Of a DNA stretch of 64,000 bases, positions 1-9,132 are shown in pieces. How positions within the stretch are numbered: position 1 is the first letter of the stretch; each line of letters opens with the position of its first letter. The notes beneath the pieces are model-generated. The model saw only the letters and a program-made list of their open reading frames with translations. It was not told the origin of the DNA and did no database searches. The stretch covers positions 558,001 through 622,000 of the forward strand of contig OZ253672.1 in assembly GCA_965263365.1 (NCBI GenBank). The letters are read 5' to 3'. Both the position numbers and the translations under genes were made by a program. Origin of the DNA: CANMUM01 sp965263365 (GTDB taxonomy: Bacteria > Pseudomonadota > Alphaproteobacteria > Rhodobacterales > Rhodobacteraceae).

Positions 1-42
1 TTCTTTGAGAAAATTATCATAACGGCTTTTAAAGCTGGCCAT
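1..42 (-). CDS. Possible start of a gene running off the left edge
   Basis: On the minus strand an ATG at position 42 opens a frame that stays open for 14 codons to the window edge (M-A-S-F-K-S-R-Y-D-N-F-L-K-E). It lies about 20 bases past the fadJ terminator, so it would be an independent unit. There is only a weak purine-rich stretch in front of the ATG and the fragment is too short to recognise. It may simply be intergenic sequence. Confidence 0.2.
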   Translation of the reverse strand, partial: MASFKSRYDNFLKE

Positions 43-61
43 TTCTCGAGAGATTAGCAAC

Positions 62-87
62 AAAAATGCCCCGTTTGACACGGGGCA
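62..87 (-). terminator. Rho-independent terminator of the beta-oxidation operon
   Basis: A 7-bp GC-rich stem (67-73 with 81-87, loop of 7) is followed, in the minus direction, by a run of five T (the A run at 62-66). It starts about 20 bases after the fadJ stop codon and closes the operon. Confidence 0.85.
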
Positions 88-108
88 CGTTGTTCAATTG
101 CATTGAAA

Positions 109-2280
109 TCAGGCGCAGAACTTTTCGTCTAACTTCGCTTTTTCTAGCAGGTTTTTGGGGGGCGCGAAGCGCGCTCCAAACTCACTTTGAAGTTTCTTGC
201 ACGTTTCGGCGAATGTCTTGGCACCAACGATATCGATATAGTGGAAAGGTCCACCCGACCAAGGGGCAAATCCCCAGCCCATGATCGCGCCGACATCACC
301 TTCGCGAATATCTAAAAGAACATCTTCTTCAAGTGCACGAAGCGCCTCAAGAACCTGAATAGCGATCAGTCGGTCTTGCACGGTTTTGAGGTCATATTTA
401 TCGTCTTCCACAGGCCAGTTTTCAGACAATCCAGCCCATAAACCCGTGCGCTTGCCTTTTTCATCATATTCATAAAAGCCTGCGTTAGATTTGCGTCCGA
501 GGCGTTCGAGTTCAAATAATTTGAAAATGACTTCGTCTGCAATGGCCTCATATTCGCTACCAAGTGCCGCTTTAGTGGCCTTCGCAATTTTCACTCCGAG
601 ATCAATTGAAGTTTCATCGGTCAATTGTAGTGGGCCAACAGGGAAACCAAGTTGCTTTGCCGCGTTTTCAATGAGGGCAGGCGCCACGCCTTCCTGCACC
701 ATTGCAATCCCTTCGTTGATATATGGAATTATGCAGCGATTGGCATAGAAAAACCTTGCATCATTGACAACAATTGGCGTTTTGCGGGTTTGGCGTGCGA
801 AATCAAGTGCCTTCGCAACCGCGATATCGCCGGTCTCTGCACCTTTGATGATCTCGAGTAGTGGCATTTTGTGAACAGGACTAAAGAAATGCATTCCGAT
901 AAAATTAGTTGCATCACGCGAGGCTTTTGCAAGTTCAGTAATCGGAAGCGTTGATGTGTTCGTTGCGAAGATCGCATCTTTCGGGATAACCGCCTCTGCT
1001 TTTTGTGTCGCTTCAGCTTTAACGCCCACATCTTCAAACACGGCCTCGATCACAAGGTCACAACCCTCAAGATCAGCATAGTCATCGGTTGGCTTAATCA
1101 GGGAAAGCATGGCTTCCTTAGTTTCGTTTGTGACTTTGCCGCGCTTCACGCCTTGATCAATTATGGATTCAACGGCTGCTTTTCCACCTTCAGCGCTGGC
1201 CTTATCCCGATCAAGTAAAATCACTTCTATTTTTGCTTTTGCAGAAATAAACGCGATCCCTTGACCCATCATTCCCGCGCCGAGAACCGCAACTTTTTTG
1301 ACGGATTGATCGGGTACATTGGGACGGTTGGCACCTTTTTCGATTGCTTCTTTGTTGATAAATAATGTCTCGATCATTGCGCCTGAGCGAGGGTCTAGAA
1401 GAATTTGGGTAAAATAACGGGCTTCGATTTCAAGCGCGCGTTCAAATGGCACTTGTGCGCCTTCGTAAATTGCAGAAAGCATGGCCTTGGCGGCAGGATA
1501 GACACCTTGTGTATTGCCGTGAACCATTGCGTTTGCGCCAATAAAGTTCATGGCGCCTGCGGGGTGATAGGGGCCGCCACCGGGGAACTTAAATTTCTTA
1601 TCATACCATGGCTTAACAATTTCTTGCGGCGTTGCGTTCAAAACCCAAGCGCGTGCTTTTTCTAAAAGCTCTTCATCGCTCGTCAATTCGTCTACGAGGC
1701 CGATTTGTTTTGCCTTTTTCGGATCAAATAATTTTCCTTCCAATAAGACGGGGGCGGCATTCATAAGGCCCATCATACGGGTGACTCGCGTCGTGCCTCC
1801 AGCGCCTGGGAAAATGCCGACTTTTATCTCAGGCAGACCTATTTTTCCGCGTTTGGTATCGGCCATGAATCGCTTGTGTGTTGCTAAAGCAATTTCTGTA
1901 CCAATGCCGGCACAAGTGCCGCGTGCAGCCCATGCAATTGGCTTACCGCCTTTGTTAGTTTTGGGATCAGCTCCTGCGCGCTCGATTTTATTTAAAAACG
2001 CGTGAAATTGCATTATACCGTCATATAAGTTGTTCGCTGGATCATCGCCGGCATCCGACTTCATTTTCGCGATCACATTTAAGTCCATTCCACCTGCAAA
2101 GTCCTTTTTTGCGGATGTGATGACAGCGCCCTTTACGTTCTCGTCGCTAATGACTTTATCGATGGCTGAGTTTATCTCATCGATCCCTTGAAAAGTGAGA
2201 ACATTCATAGATTTCTCAGGAAGGTCCCAAGTGATGATTGCGACGCCGTCCGCGCCGACTTCGTAGTGAAATATGGTCAT
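109..2280 (-). CDS. fadJ: FadJ-type enoyl-CoA hydratase / 3-hydroxyacyl-CoA dehydrogenase
   Basis: This 723-residue bifunctional beta-oxidation alpha subunit hydrates trans-2-enoyl-CoA and oxidises L-3-hydroxyacyl-CoA with NAD+ in the cytoplasm. Residues 1 to about 300 are the crotonase domain (oxyanion-hole region GGMDLNV, then PGAGGTTR). From about residue 330 a Rossmann fold begins with VAVLGAGMMGQGI. The dehydrogenase part contains GMHFFSPVHKMPLLE and ends in the C-terminal 3HCDH domains. The length is the family norm. Its start overlaps the stop of the cupin gene by 4 bp (ATGA), so it is translationally coupled. It is the last gene of an operon with thiolase and acyl-CoA dehydrogenase, and a terminator follows. 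The family assignment is firm; chain-length preference cannot be read. Confidence 0.95.
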   Translation of the reverse strand: MTIFHYEVGADGVAIITWDLPEKSMNVLTFQGIDEINSAIDKVISDENVKGAVITSAKKDFAGGMDLNVIAKMKSDAGDDPANNLYDGIMQFHAFLNKIERAGADPKTNKGGKPIAWAARGTCAGIGTEIALATHKRFMADTKRGKIGLPEIKVGIFPGAGGTTRVTRMMGLMNAAPVLLEGKLFDPKKAKQIGLVDELTSDEELLEKARAWVLNATPQEIVKPWYDKKFKFPGGGPYHPAGAMNFIGANAMVHGNTQGVYPAAKAMLSAIYEGAQVPFERALEIEARYFTQILLDPRSGAMIETLFINKEAIEKGANRPNVPDQSVKKVAVLGAGMMGQGIAFISAKAKIEVILLDRDKASAEGGKAAVESIIDQGVKRGKVTNETKEAMLSLIKPTDDYADLEGCDLVIEAVFEDVGVKAEATQKAEAVIPKDAIFATNTSTLPITELAKASRDATNFIGMHFFSPVHKMPLLEIIKGAETGDIAVAKALDFARQTRKTPIVVNDARFFYANRCIIPYINEGIAMVQEGVAPALIENAAKQLGFPVGPLQLTDETSIDLGVKIAKATKAALGSEYEAIADEVIFKLFELERLGRKSNAGFYEYDEKGKRTGLWAGLSENWPVEDDKYDLKTVQDRLIAIQVLEALRALEEDVLLDIREGDVGAIMGWGFAPWSGGPFHYIDIVGAKTFAETCKKLQSEFGARFAPPKNLLEKAKLDEKFCA

Positions 2281-2750
2281 TTGGTTTTCTCCTCATATGG
2301 TCGGCCATCTTCAAAAAAGAAGCCATAGTCTTGTCCGTTTTTTTCTACCTTTAATCCAGCATCCGGATAGTGCGCTGTTTCGGTTTCGCATCGGGTGCCG
2401 ATTTCAAGAAGTTCGACATTTTCATCTGATTTGTTGATAAACTGGTGGGCATTGGCAACACCTGCTTTAAAAGCTGCGCAATCGCCAAAAGAAAGCTCGC
2501 TTTCGCCTCGATCTTCAATCAAGACAACACGCCCTTTTAAAACGAAAATGAACTCGTCTTCATTTTCGTGCCAATGTCGCATAGCTGAGGCCGCTCCGGG
2601 TGCAAGAGTTGTGAGATTTACGCCGAATTGATCAAGATTTCCTGCATTTCCAAGTGCTTGTTTCTTTCGCCCTGTGACGATTTGATCAAATGGTGGCGGA
2701 TAAATTAAGCTTTCCTTGGTTACTACGTTGTTAACGTTGATGACTGGCAT
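2277..2750 (-). CDS. Cupin-domain protein
   Basis: This is a 157-residue single-domain cupin of unknown substrate. Motif 1 is visible as RHWHENEDEFIFVLKGR (about residues 58-75), giving two His and a Glu as likely metal ligands, and motif 2 follows around GDCAAFKAGVANAH. The tail GLKVEKNGQDYGFFFEDGRPYE resembles small cupins often annotated as transcriptional-regulator-like or sugar-binding. The ATG directly abuts the thiolase stop codon and the stop overlaps the fadJ start, so it is expressed with the beta-oxidation enzymes. A role in detoxifying or sensing an acyl intermediate is possible but is only inferred from position. Confidence 0.85.
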   Translation of the reverse strand: MPVINVNNVVTKESLIYPPPFDQIVTGRKKQALGNAGNLDQFGVNLTTLAPGAASAMRHWHENEDEFIFVLKGRVVLIEDRGESELSFGDCAAFKAGVANAHQFINKSDENVELLEIGTRCETETAHYPDAGLKVEKNGQDYGFFFEDGRPYEEKTK

Positions 2751-3962
2751 TTAAACGCGCTCCACAATGGTTGCGATGCCCATGCCAGCGGCGATACAAA
2801 GCGATGCCATGCCCACTTCTTTATCCGATCTTTCTAATTCATCAATTAGCGTTCCTAAAATCATAGCGCCCGTTGCCCCGAGAGGGTGACCAAGAGCGAT
2901 TGCGCCTCCATTTACATTCACAATAGAAGGGTCGACATCAAAGGCCTGAATAAAACGCAAAACGACCGCGGCAAAGGCTTCGTTGATTTCAAATAAATCA
3001 ATGTCTTTCAAATTCATACCTGAAGCCGCAAGTATTTTGTTTGTCACAGGAACTGGCCCTGTTAGGTTTATCGTCGGTTCTGTGCCAATACGTGCAGTTG
3101 CACGAATTCGTGCGCGCGGCTTCAATCCGTATTTTTCGCCAAATTCCTTAGAGCCAACTAGCAATGCAGCCGCGCCATCAACGATGCCTGAACTATTGCC
3201 GGCATGATGAATATGATTAATGCGTTCGATTTCGGGATATTTTAATAGCGCGACGGCATCAAAACCTGGCATCATTAAACCCATTTGTTCGAAGGCAGGG
3301 TTAAGCTTGCCTAAGGCTTCGACGTCGGTGCCAGGGCGCGGATATTCATCATGTGTTAAAATCGCGCGACCATTTGGATCCGTCACAGGCACAATCGATT
3401 TATCGAAGCGACCTTCTTGCATGGCGACGGCTGCACGCGCTTGGCTTTCTGCGGCAAATTTATCGGCTTCATCGCGGGTTATTCCATATTTTGTAGCAAT
3501 CAAATCGGCCGAAATGCCTTGTGGAACAAAGTAATGATCAAAAGCTGGTTGAGGGTCTGCGGCCATTGCTGCGCCATCAGAGCCCATCGGCACACGGCTC
3601 ATCATTTCAACGCCACCTGAAATGAAAGCTTCAGCAGCGCCCGCTTGGACTTGTCTGGCGGCCAAATTCACGGCTTCTAATCCCGAGCCACAAAAACGAT
3701 TGATCGCAAGGCCGGCAACACTTTCATCGATTTTGGATTGTAAGGCTGCAACGCGTCCGACACAGGCGCCTTGTTCGCCAACTTGGGTAACATTTCCCCA
3801 AATCACATCATCAAGTTCGCGGGTATCAAATTCGTTTCGGTCGACGATCGCATCGAGCATTTGTGCTGAAATTTCAACCGAAGTTGTTGCGTGTAAAGAG
3901 CCGTCAGGGCGTCCTTTGCCCCTTGGTGATCTGACTGCATCGTAAATGTAGGCGTCTTTCAT
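2751..3962 (-). CDS. fadA: Acetyl-CoA C-acyltransferase (thiolase)
   Basis: This thiolase (403 residues) cleaves 3-ketoacyl-CoA to acetyl-CoA and a shortened acyl-CoA, the last step of beta-oxidation. The acylated Cys lies in NRFCGSGLEAVN (about residue 90). The C-terminal catalytic His is in GGAIALGHPLGATGA, and the second Cys is in the CIAAGMGIA segment. I chose the ATG at 3962 because GGAG sits about 8 bases ahead of it; an upstream ATG six codons earlier overlaps the SGNH gene and has no such site. It fits the subgroup of thiolases paired with FadJ-like proteins in alphaproteobacteria. Confidence 0.94.
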   Translation of the reverse strand: MKDAYIYDAVRSPRGKGRPDGSLHATTSVEISAQMLDAIVDRNEFDTRELDDVIWGNVTQVGEQGACVGRVAALQSKIDESVAGLAINRFCGSGLEAVNLAARQVQAGAAEAFISGGVEMMSRVPMGSDGAAMAADPQPAFDHYFVPQGISADLIATKYGITRDEADKFAAESQARAAVAMQEGRFDKSIVPVTDPNGRAILTHDEYPRPGTDVEALGKLNPAFEQMGLMMPGFDAVALLKYPEIERINHIHHAGNSSGIVDGAAALLVGSKEFGEKYGLKPRARIRATARIGTEPTINLTGPVPVTNKILAASGMNLKDIDLFEINEAFAAVVLRFIQAFDVDPSIVNVNGGAIALGHPLGATGAMILGTLIDELERSDKEVGMASLCIAAGMGIATIVERV

Positions 3963-3966
3963 GAAT

Positions 3967-4602
3967 TTATCTCCGTTCATTAGAATGTAAAAAATCAGTC
4001 CAATTCGGCCATTTGGAAATCACATTCGCAATTTGTTGATAGCCTTGATCATTGGGATGAATGTAATCTGAGTGAGCAAGCGCGTCTTGATAGGTTTTAT
4101 CATTTTTGAGTTGGTCGTAAATAGGAAAATATGGTATACTAAACTTGCCACACACTTCTTCATAGTGATTTGAAATTTGGGAAATCCGCTCGTTTGAGAA
4201 AAACAGTTCTTGGTTCAAGTTTGCGTGAAAAGCCGGATTGACACGTTCATTAAACGGACAGGGACCAATCACAATCAATTTTGCGCATTCCTTAAGTTTG
4301 TGAATAAGCTCTACAACTTGTTTTTTTATTGTTTTGAGTGGAATTCGCAGGACGCCGTCCTTAAGACGACTAAGGTCGTTAAGACCGCCCATTAATACAA
4401 TTCCCATTTCCAAATCAGTTCGCTTGCGTGCTTTAAGCTCGGCGACACAACGCGCTAATATTTCTGAAAGTGTCTGTGCTGGAACACCGAGATTTATAAA
4501 TTGATGCTCAGGAGTGAATCGGTTCAAACGTTCAACCCATCCACCTCCTGAGTGATCGCCTAAACCTTGGCAAATTGAATCTCCAAAGAAACAAACGCGC
4601 AT
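3967..4602 (-). CDS. SGNH/GDSL-family hydrolase
   Basis: This 211-residue esterase or lipase of the SGNH fold shows all four blocks: the nucleophile Ser in FFGDSICQG (residues 5-13), the Gly of block II in NLGVPAQT, the Asn of block III in MGGLNDL, and the Asp-x-x-His pair in SDYIHPND near residue 180. No signal peptide is present, so it is probably cytoplasmic. It sits between the GST gene (3 bases upstream) and thiolase. A thioesterase- or esterase-like accessory role in fatty-acid breakdown is an inference from that position. Confidence 0.88.
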   Translation of the reverse strand: MRVCFFGDSICQGLGDHSGGGWVERLNRFTPEHQFINLGVPAQTLSEILARCVAELKARKRTDLEMGIVLMGGLNDLSRLKDGVLRIPLKTIKKQVVELIHKLKECAKLIVIGPCPFNERVNPAFHANLNQELFFSNERISQISNHYEEVCGKFSIPYFPIYDQLKNDKTYQDALAHSDYIHPNDQGYQQIANVISKWPNWTDFLHSNERR

Positions 4603-4605
4603 TAT

Positions 4606-5262
4606 TTACACCTTTTTATGCCATGCTTTGGCGGCTGGCGTGCGGTTAATCATCTCTTGATCAACTGGCATCAAATCGTAGGGGTGCTTCCAATTGGGCA
4701 TATTTTCAATTCTCGAAAGCCAAGCGTCAATCGCGGGCGTTTCATCGCGCGACCAGCCAAAGTCTTCAGGATAAAAGAGATAAGAAGATAGGCATAGATC
4801 AGCGGTCGTGAATTGATTGTCGTGAACAAAGTCGCGTGTGCTAAAATGTTTCTCTAGGAATGAAATTGAAGTTTTTGTACGCGCTTTCAAAAAATTATTG
4901 TGTTCTGGGTTCCGTTTGGCTTCTGGCATGAAGTTATGGAAAAATCTTGTCATACCAAAAACTGAAGAACCTTTATGTGTATCCCACAAAATCCATCTCA
5001 AATTTTCCCGCGGATATTGGGAAGCAAAAAAGCCCGATTTTTCAACGAGATAATCTAAAATAACGCCCGATTGCGATAGTTTTGTCTCTCCATCTTCAAA
5101 ATATGGCACCTCACCCATTGGGTTTAAGCTTAAATAGGGCTCAGCGCGGGCCTCGCCATTGAAAAAGTCAACAAAAACAGGCTCCCACTCAATTCCAGCA
5201 AGATTAAGATAAGATGCAATTTTGTAGCTGTGCCCAGAATGACCAAAACAATGTAACTTCAT
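4606..5262 (-). CDS. Glutathione S-transferase family protein
   Basis: A 218-residue soluble GST. The N-terminal thioredoxin-like half has the conserved cis-Pro region NPMGEVPYF and the glutathione-binding Ser in SQSGVILDYL (about residues 63-72). The helical C-terminal half carries TADLCLSSYL. The substrate is unknown. The start is supported by a strong AGGAGG site 5 to 6 bases upstream of the ATG. It probably begins or continues the operon running into the SGNH hydrolase, thiolase, cupin and fadJ. Confidence 0.88.
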   Translation of the reverse strand: MKLHCFGHSGHSYKIASYLNLAGIEWEPVFVDFFNGEARAEPYLSLNPMGEVPYFEDGETKLSQSGVILDYLVEKSGFFASQYPRENLRWILWDTHKGSSVFGMTRFFHNFMPEAKRNPEHNNFLKARTKTSISFLEKHFSTRDFVHDNQFTTADLCLSSYLFYPEDFGWSRDETPAIDAWLSRIENMPNWKHPYDLMPVDQEMINRTPAAKAWHKKV

Positions 5263-5460
5263 TAGTTTCCTCCTAAAATTCGTCTACCCAACACTTTTTT
5301 AATGAAGTAGCTTTGTGTCGATTGTACCTCAAAATTATAAAAAGTGTAGCCCATGCCGCGAAGGTGTTTCTCCTTTGAAGTTGTCAGAATAGTTCTAACT
5401 GTTCAAATTGCGCAATGTTACCTAAAGTTAGGATTGAAAATGGGACTAAGTGTTTTGACA

Positions 5461-7239
5461 TTAAAATTGGTTTACCTCAAGCGCCATTACATCGCTATCG
5501 CCTGCGTCGATACGCGCCGAAAGCGTATGAATTTCCGGTAGAATTCGTTTCATGTAAAATCGTCCCGTCTTCATCTTGGCCTCATAAAAGCTTTGGTCGC
5601 CTTCGCCTGAAGCTATTTTTCGTTTGGCAGCTGCCGCTAAGCGCACCCACATTAAACCTGTGATGGTGAGACCAAACAAATTCAAAAAGTCCATCGCTCC
5701 AGAAAGCGCATAATTTGGGTTTTTCATGCCATGTTGAACGAAGCCCATGACCGCATTCTGAAGCGCCTTAGAAGCCTCTTTAACGGGTTCACAATATGTC
5801 TCATAAAACTCTTGATCATCTTTGTGTGCACCGAGATCATTTTTGACGATATCAAAAAAGTCTCGCATGGCTTTTCCGCCGTTATGCGCCAATTTTCGTC
5901 CCACAAGGTCGAGAGCTTGAATGCCATTTGCACCTTCGTAAATCATCGCAATACGAGCGTCGCGCACGTGCTGTGCGACGCCCGTTTCTTCGATATATCC
6001 ATGACCGCCGAAAATTTGCTGTGCGCTCACTGCACACTCAAAACCGCGATCTGTTAAGAAAGATTTTACAACTGGGATCAAAAGAGAAGCCATTTCGTCC
6101 GCGTCTTTATCGCCGGCACGGTGATAGCGGTCGATCAGATTTCCAGCCCAAAATAGCATGGCTCTCCCGCCTTCAATATAGGCTTTTTGCGTCATCAACA
6201 TTCGACGTATATCTGGGTGAACAATTAATGGATCCGCAGCGCCATCTGGGTTTTTCGCTCCCGTAACATCACGACCTTGTAGGCGGTCTTTAGCGTATTC
6301 GAGCGCCTTAAAATAGGCGCCTTCCATTTGCGTAAGCCCCTGAAGGCCGACACCAAGGCGCGCTTCGTTCATCATTGTGAACATATATTTAAGACCTTTG
6401 TGTGGCTCTCCGATTAAAAATCCAGTTGCCCCATCGTAATTGAGAACACAAGTCGAGTTGCCGTGAATGCCCATTTTCTCTTCGATTTTTCCGACTTGAA
6501 CCGCGTTACGTTCACCAAGTGAGCCATCATCATTGACCAAAAATTTAGGCACGATAAATAAAGAGATGCCCTTAACACCTTCAGGCCCGCCAGGAATTTT
6601 GGCGAGAACGAGATGAATGATATTTTCGGCCATGTCATGTTCGCCGGCGGAGATAAATATCTTTTGACCAGATATGCGATAGCTCCCGTCATCTTGCGGT
6701 TCAGCCTTTGTTCGAATGATGCCGAGATCCGTTCCAGCGTGAGGCTCTGTGAGATTCATGGTTCCGGTCCATTCGCATGAAACCATTTTAGGAAGATATT
6801 TTGCCTTCTGTTCTTCGGAGGCGTGAGCGTTAATTGAGGAGTAAGCCCCATGTGTTAGCCCGGGGTACATCATGAATGCCATGTTGGCTGTGGAGTGCAT
6901 CTCACCAACAGCAGATGCAATAATGTAAGGAAGTCCTTGTCCGCCATATTCGGGATCGCAATCAAGTCCAGTCCATCCGCCTTCCTTGATCGCTTGGAAT
7001 GCATCGCTAAATCCTTTTGGCGTGCGCACAATACCATTTTCAAGCGTGCAGCCTTCGCGATCGCCGACATAATTTAATGGCGCCAATTCATCGCGCGCAA
7101 TCTTATAGGCTTCCTCAAGAATGGCAGAGGTAAAGTCGGGCGTAAGATCTTCGTAACCCGGGATTTCATGGGTCTCGATTTGCATGACGTCATGCAGTAA
7201 AAATGTGTAGTCGCGTTGATCAAGATAAAACTGGCTCAT
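5461..7239 (-). CDS. Acyl-CoA dehydrogenase (large, C-terminal-extended type)
   Basis: This 592-residue FAD enzyme introduces the first double bond in acyl-CoA during beta-oxidation. Visible motifs are GTMNLTEPHAGTDLG (FAD/substrate region, about residue 157), FGGHGYIEETGVAQ, and IYEGANGIQALDL, whose Glu is the likely catalytic base. The extra ~150 residues after the core match the family with an added C-terminal acyl-CoA dehydrogenase domain. An AAGGAA ribosome-binding site precedes the ATG. It is separated from the downstream GST by about 200 bases that hold no other convincing gene, and a MerR regulator lies just upstream. Confidence 0.93.
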   Translation of the reverse strand: MSQFYLDQRDYTFLLHDVMQIETHEIPGYEDLTPDFTSAILEEAYKIARDELAPLNYVGDREGCTLENGIVRTPKGFSDAFQAIKEGGWTGLDCDPEYGGQGLPYIIASAVGEMHSTANMAFMMYPGLTHGAYSSINAHASEEQKAKYLPKMVSCEWTGTMNLTEPHAGTDLGIIRTKAEPQDDGSYRISGQKIFISAGEHDMAENIIHLVLAKIPGGPEGVKGISLFIVPKFLVNDDGSLGERNAVQVGKIEEKMGIHGNSTCVLNYDGATGFLIGEPHKGLKYMFTMMNEARLGVGLQGLTQMEGAYFKALEYAKDRLQGRDVTGAKNPDGAADPLIVHPDIRRMLMTQKAYIEGGRAMLFWAGNLIDRYHRAGDKDADEMASLLIPVVKSFLTDRGFECAVSAQQIFGGHGYIEETGVAQHVRDARIAMIYEGANGIQALDLVGRKLAHNGGKAMRDFFDIVKNDLGAHKDDQEFYETYCEPVKEASKALQNAVMGFVQHGMKNPNYALSGAMDFLNLFGLTITGLMWVRLAAAAKRKIASGEGDQSFYEAKMKTGRFYMKRILPEIHTLSARIDAGDSDVMALEVNQF

Positions 7240-7433
7240 AAGAATTCCTTGTCGAAGTTGAACAAATTATTACAATTTAATTTACTGTTAAGATTATTGA
7301 CTCAGTTATGAAAATCAAGAAATAGTTTTAATAACAGACGAGAACGTTGCGTCACAATTTCAGAGATTTAATAAATAGTGTATGCTAAACACGCAATAAA
7401 GGTAAAGGAATCTTAATATTTAGTTGATGAAAC

Positions 7434-7832
7434 TTAAGTTTGTTTCTTTTCGATATGCTTTTTAGAGACTTTAATTAAATCTGTTAGCTCTTCGATTATT
7501 TTTTCCAGTTCCCCACGTCTCGATTCAAGTTCTTCGATCTGACCTTTAGCCATTTTGATCCATACTTGATTTTGCTCAATATTGTCATTTTCAGGCTTGT
7601 ACATTTCTAGCCATTGGCGAATTTCTTCGAGTTTGAAGCCAAATCGACGTCCTCTTAAAATTAGCTGAAGGCGCGCCATCTCGCGTTTTGAGTAAAATCG
7701 TTTCCGGCCTTTTTTGATCGGAAAAATAAGCTCTAAGTATTCATAGTATCGAAGCGTACGAGGGGTAATATTAAAATGTGCGACAACTTCTTTGAACTCA
7801 AGTAATTTTTCTTCCGACAATTTACCCTCCAC
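7434..7832 (-). CDS. MerR-family transcriptional regulator
   Basis: A 132-residue DNA-binding regulator. The winged helix-turn-helix occupies residues 10-80 (ITPRTLRYYEYLELI, then KRFYSKREMARLQLI), and a coiled-coil dimerisation helix makes up the rest. There are no Cys residues arranged for metal binding. Regulators of this type next to acyl-CoA dehydrogenase, thiolase and FadJ genes are common in alphaproteobacteria and are thought to control fatty-acid or branched-chain acyl-CoA degradation. The 194-base gap between it and the acyl-CoA dehydrogenase start is the likely operator region, but I found no convincing operator there. Confidence 0.88.
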   Translation of the reverse strand: MEGKLSEEKLLEFKEVVAHFNITPRTLRYYEYLELIFPIKKGRKRFYSKREMARLQLILRGRRFGFKLEEIRQWLEMYKPENDNIEQNQVWIKMAKGQIEELESRRGELEKIIEELTDLIKVSKKHIEKKQT

Positions 7833-7894
7833 TCGTAAATCCGATATTTTTTTAAACTCATCAAATTTACACGGGAAAGGCTAACTTGAAAAAA

Positions 7895-8998
7895 TTATGA
7901 ACTCAAGAACAAAAAACCATAGCCAACAATCATTGCGGGTATAAAGGTTATAATTGATGCAATCACAGCTTTTTGTGGCGTGATTGCAATTGCTGGAAAT
8001 AGAGCGTCACCGTCATTGGAGATCGCATTGGCCATTAACGCGCCAAAGGGAACCGCGCCAGATAGATAAGCGGTTGTGACTACAATATGCGGACCACATC
8101 CTGGAATAAAGCCAATTAATGCGCCGAGTAAAGGCGTGATCCAAATCGCTCTCTGAAAGACATTTGCGAGGTCATATTGGAAATAAGCTTGTGAGACATC
8201 AAACAATAAAAAGGCGAGAAGAACCCATACTATCACAAAAGCTGTTTCTTCGGTCGCGCGCGTGATCGGGTGATCTTCTTGACAGGTCATCCGCTGAATT
8301 GGAGAGAGAGCCCATACGGCCAAGGACAAAAACATGGCTACGACAGCAAAGTTATCGACCGACGAAGGTAACTCAAATTGCGCCAGACCCAATATTCCAA
8401 ATACAAAACCTGGAATAAAAAAAGCAAAAGTGAGACCGTCGCGCACTCGTATTTTGCCAATCGCAGGTAAATCGATGTTGATGTTGCGCGCGGGGCGAGA
8501 GGTCTCGCTATAGAACAAATCGGTTGCAATTCCAGTTATTGTGCCCGCCACAAAGGCAATCGGCAACAACACAAGTGCATCACCTGGCGCCTTTGCCAAG
8601 AGCAAGAACGCAGCGTCGCCCATTGTCGCGGTCAAAGTTGCCACCATGGCCCCAAAACTCAATTTACCTTTAGCATAGCCTGTTATAACAACGATTGCAC
8701 CACCACAACCAGGCATCATACCAAGCGCCGCGGATGTCACTATTTGTAAAACTGGGCGATCTGCAACGCGATCAATGAGGTCGGCGTTAAAAAAGCGTTC
8801 AAGACCATAAAGAACAGTCAAAGTAAAAAAAACAAAAACAGACACGCCCAAATAGGCATCTGCATAGGCCGAAAATGCGGCTTCGCCAACATCTCCTTGG
8901 ATTAAGAGTGGAGACGCAAGAAAAAGCACCAATAACCACCTATAGGAGGCTATTTGTGGAATTCGTGTAAAGCCGAAGCGAGCAATTAATTCATTCAT
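7895..8998 (-). CDS. Putative 10-TM heavy-metal / manganese exporter
   Basis: This is a 367-residue integral membrane protein with about ten hydrophobic segments. It has two internally repeated Cys motifs, MMPGCGGAIVV (about residue 93) and FIPGCGPHIVV (about residue 300), which mark an inverted duplication. This matches the family annotated as putative manganese transporter or 10TM heavy-metal exporter. The repeated PGCG motifs and DGDALFPA/MGDAAFLLL acidic segments would form a metal path. It is transcribed alone, divergent from the MATE gene. A nested inverted repeat lies in its upstream region. The actual metal is not deducible. Confidence 0.8.
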   Translation of the reverse strand: MNELIARFGFTRIPQIASYRWLLVLFLASPLLIQGDVGEAAFSAYADAYLGVSVFVFFTLTVLYGLERFFNADLIDRVADRPVLQIVTSAALGMMPGCGGAIVVITGYAKGKLSFGAMVATLTATMGDAAFLLLAKAPGDALVLLPIAFVAGTITGIATDLFYSETSRPARNINIDLPAIGKIRVRDGLTFAFFIPGFVFGILGLAQFELPSSVDNFAVVAMFLSLAVWALSPIQRMTCQEDHPITRATEETAFVIVWVLLAFLLFDVSQAYFQYDLANVFQRAIWITPLLGALIGFIPGCGPHIVVTTAYLSGAVPFGALMANAISNDGDALFPAIAITPQKAVIASIITFIPAMIVGYGFLFLSS

Positions 8999-9037
8999 TT
9001 TAATACAATTACATTCAGGAAATAGAAAATTAATTTC

Positions 9038-9064
9038 AGTTGCAGTTAAGAACTATTCGCAACT
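9038..9064. promoter_or_regulatory. Nested inverted repeat, candidate operator
   Basis: AGTTGC at 9038-9043 pairs with GCAACT at 9059-9064, and inside it AGTT (9044-9047) pairs with AACT (9051-9054). It lies 40-66 bases upstream of the metal exporter start and in the intergenic space shared with the MATE gene, a natural place for a metalloregulator. I cannot assign it to a known box. Confidence 0.35.
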
Positions 9065-9132
9065 AGAAATAATGCATTGCGCGGTGTTTTTCAAGAGGGT
9101 ATACGAAGCAAGTTTCTCTTTTGAGTTTTCAC

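Noticed and set aside
5353..5541. Plus-strand frame between GST and acyl-CoA dehydrogenase
   Set aside because: It overlaps the acyl-CoA dehydrogenase 3' end in antisense, has no ribosome-binding site and no recognisable features.
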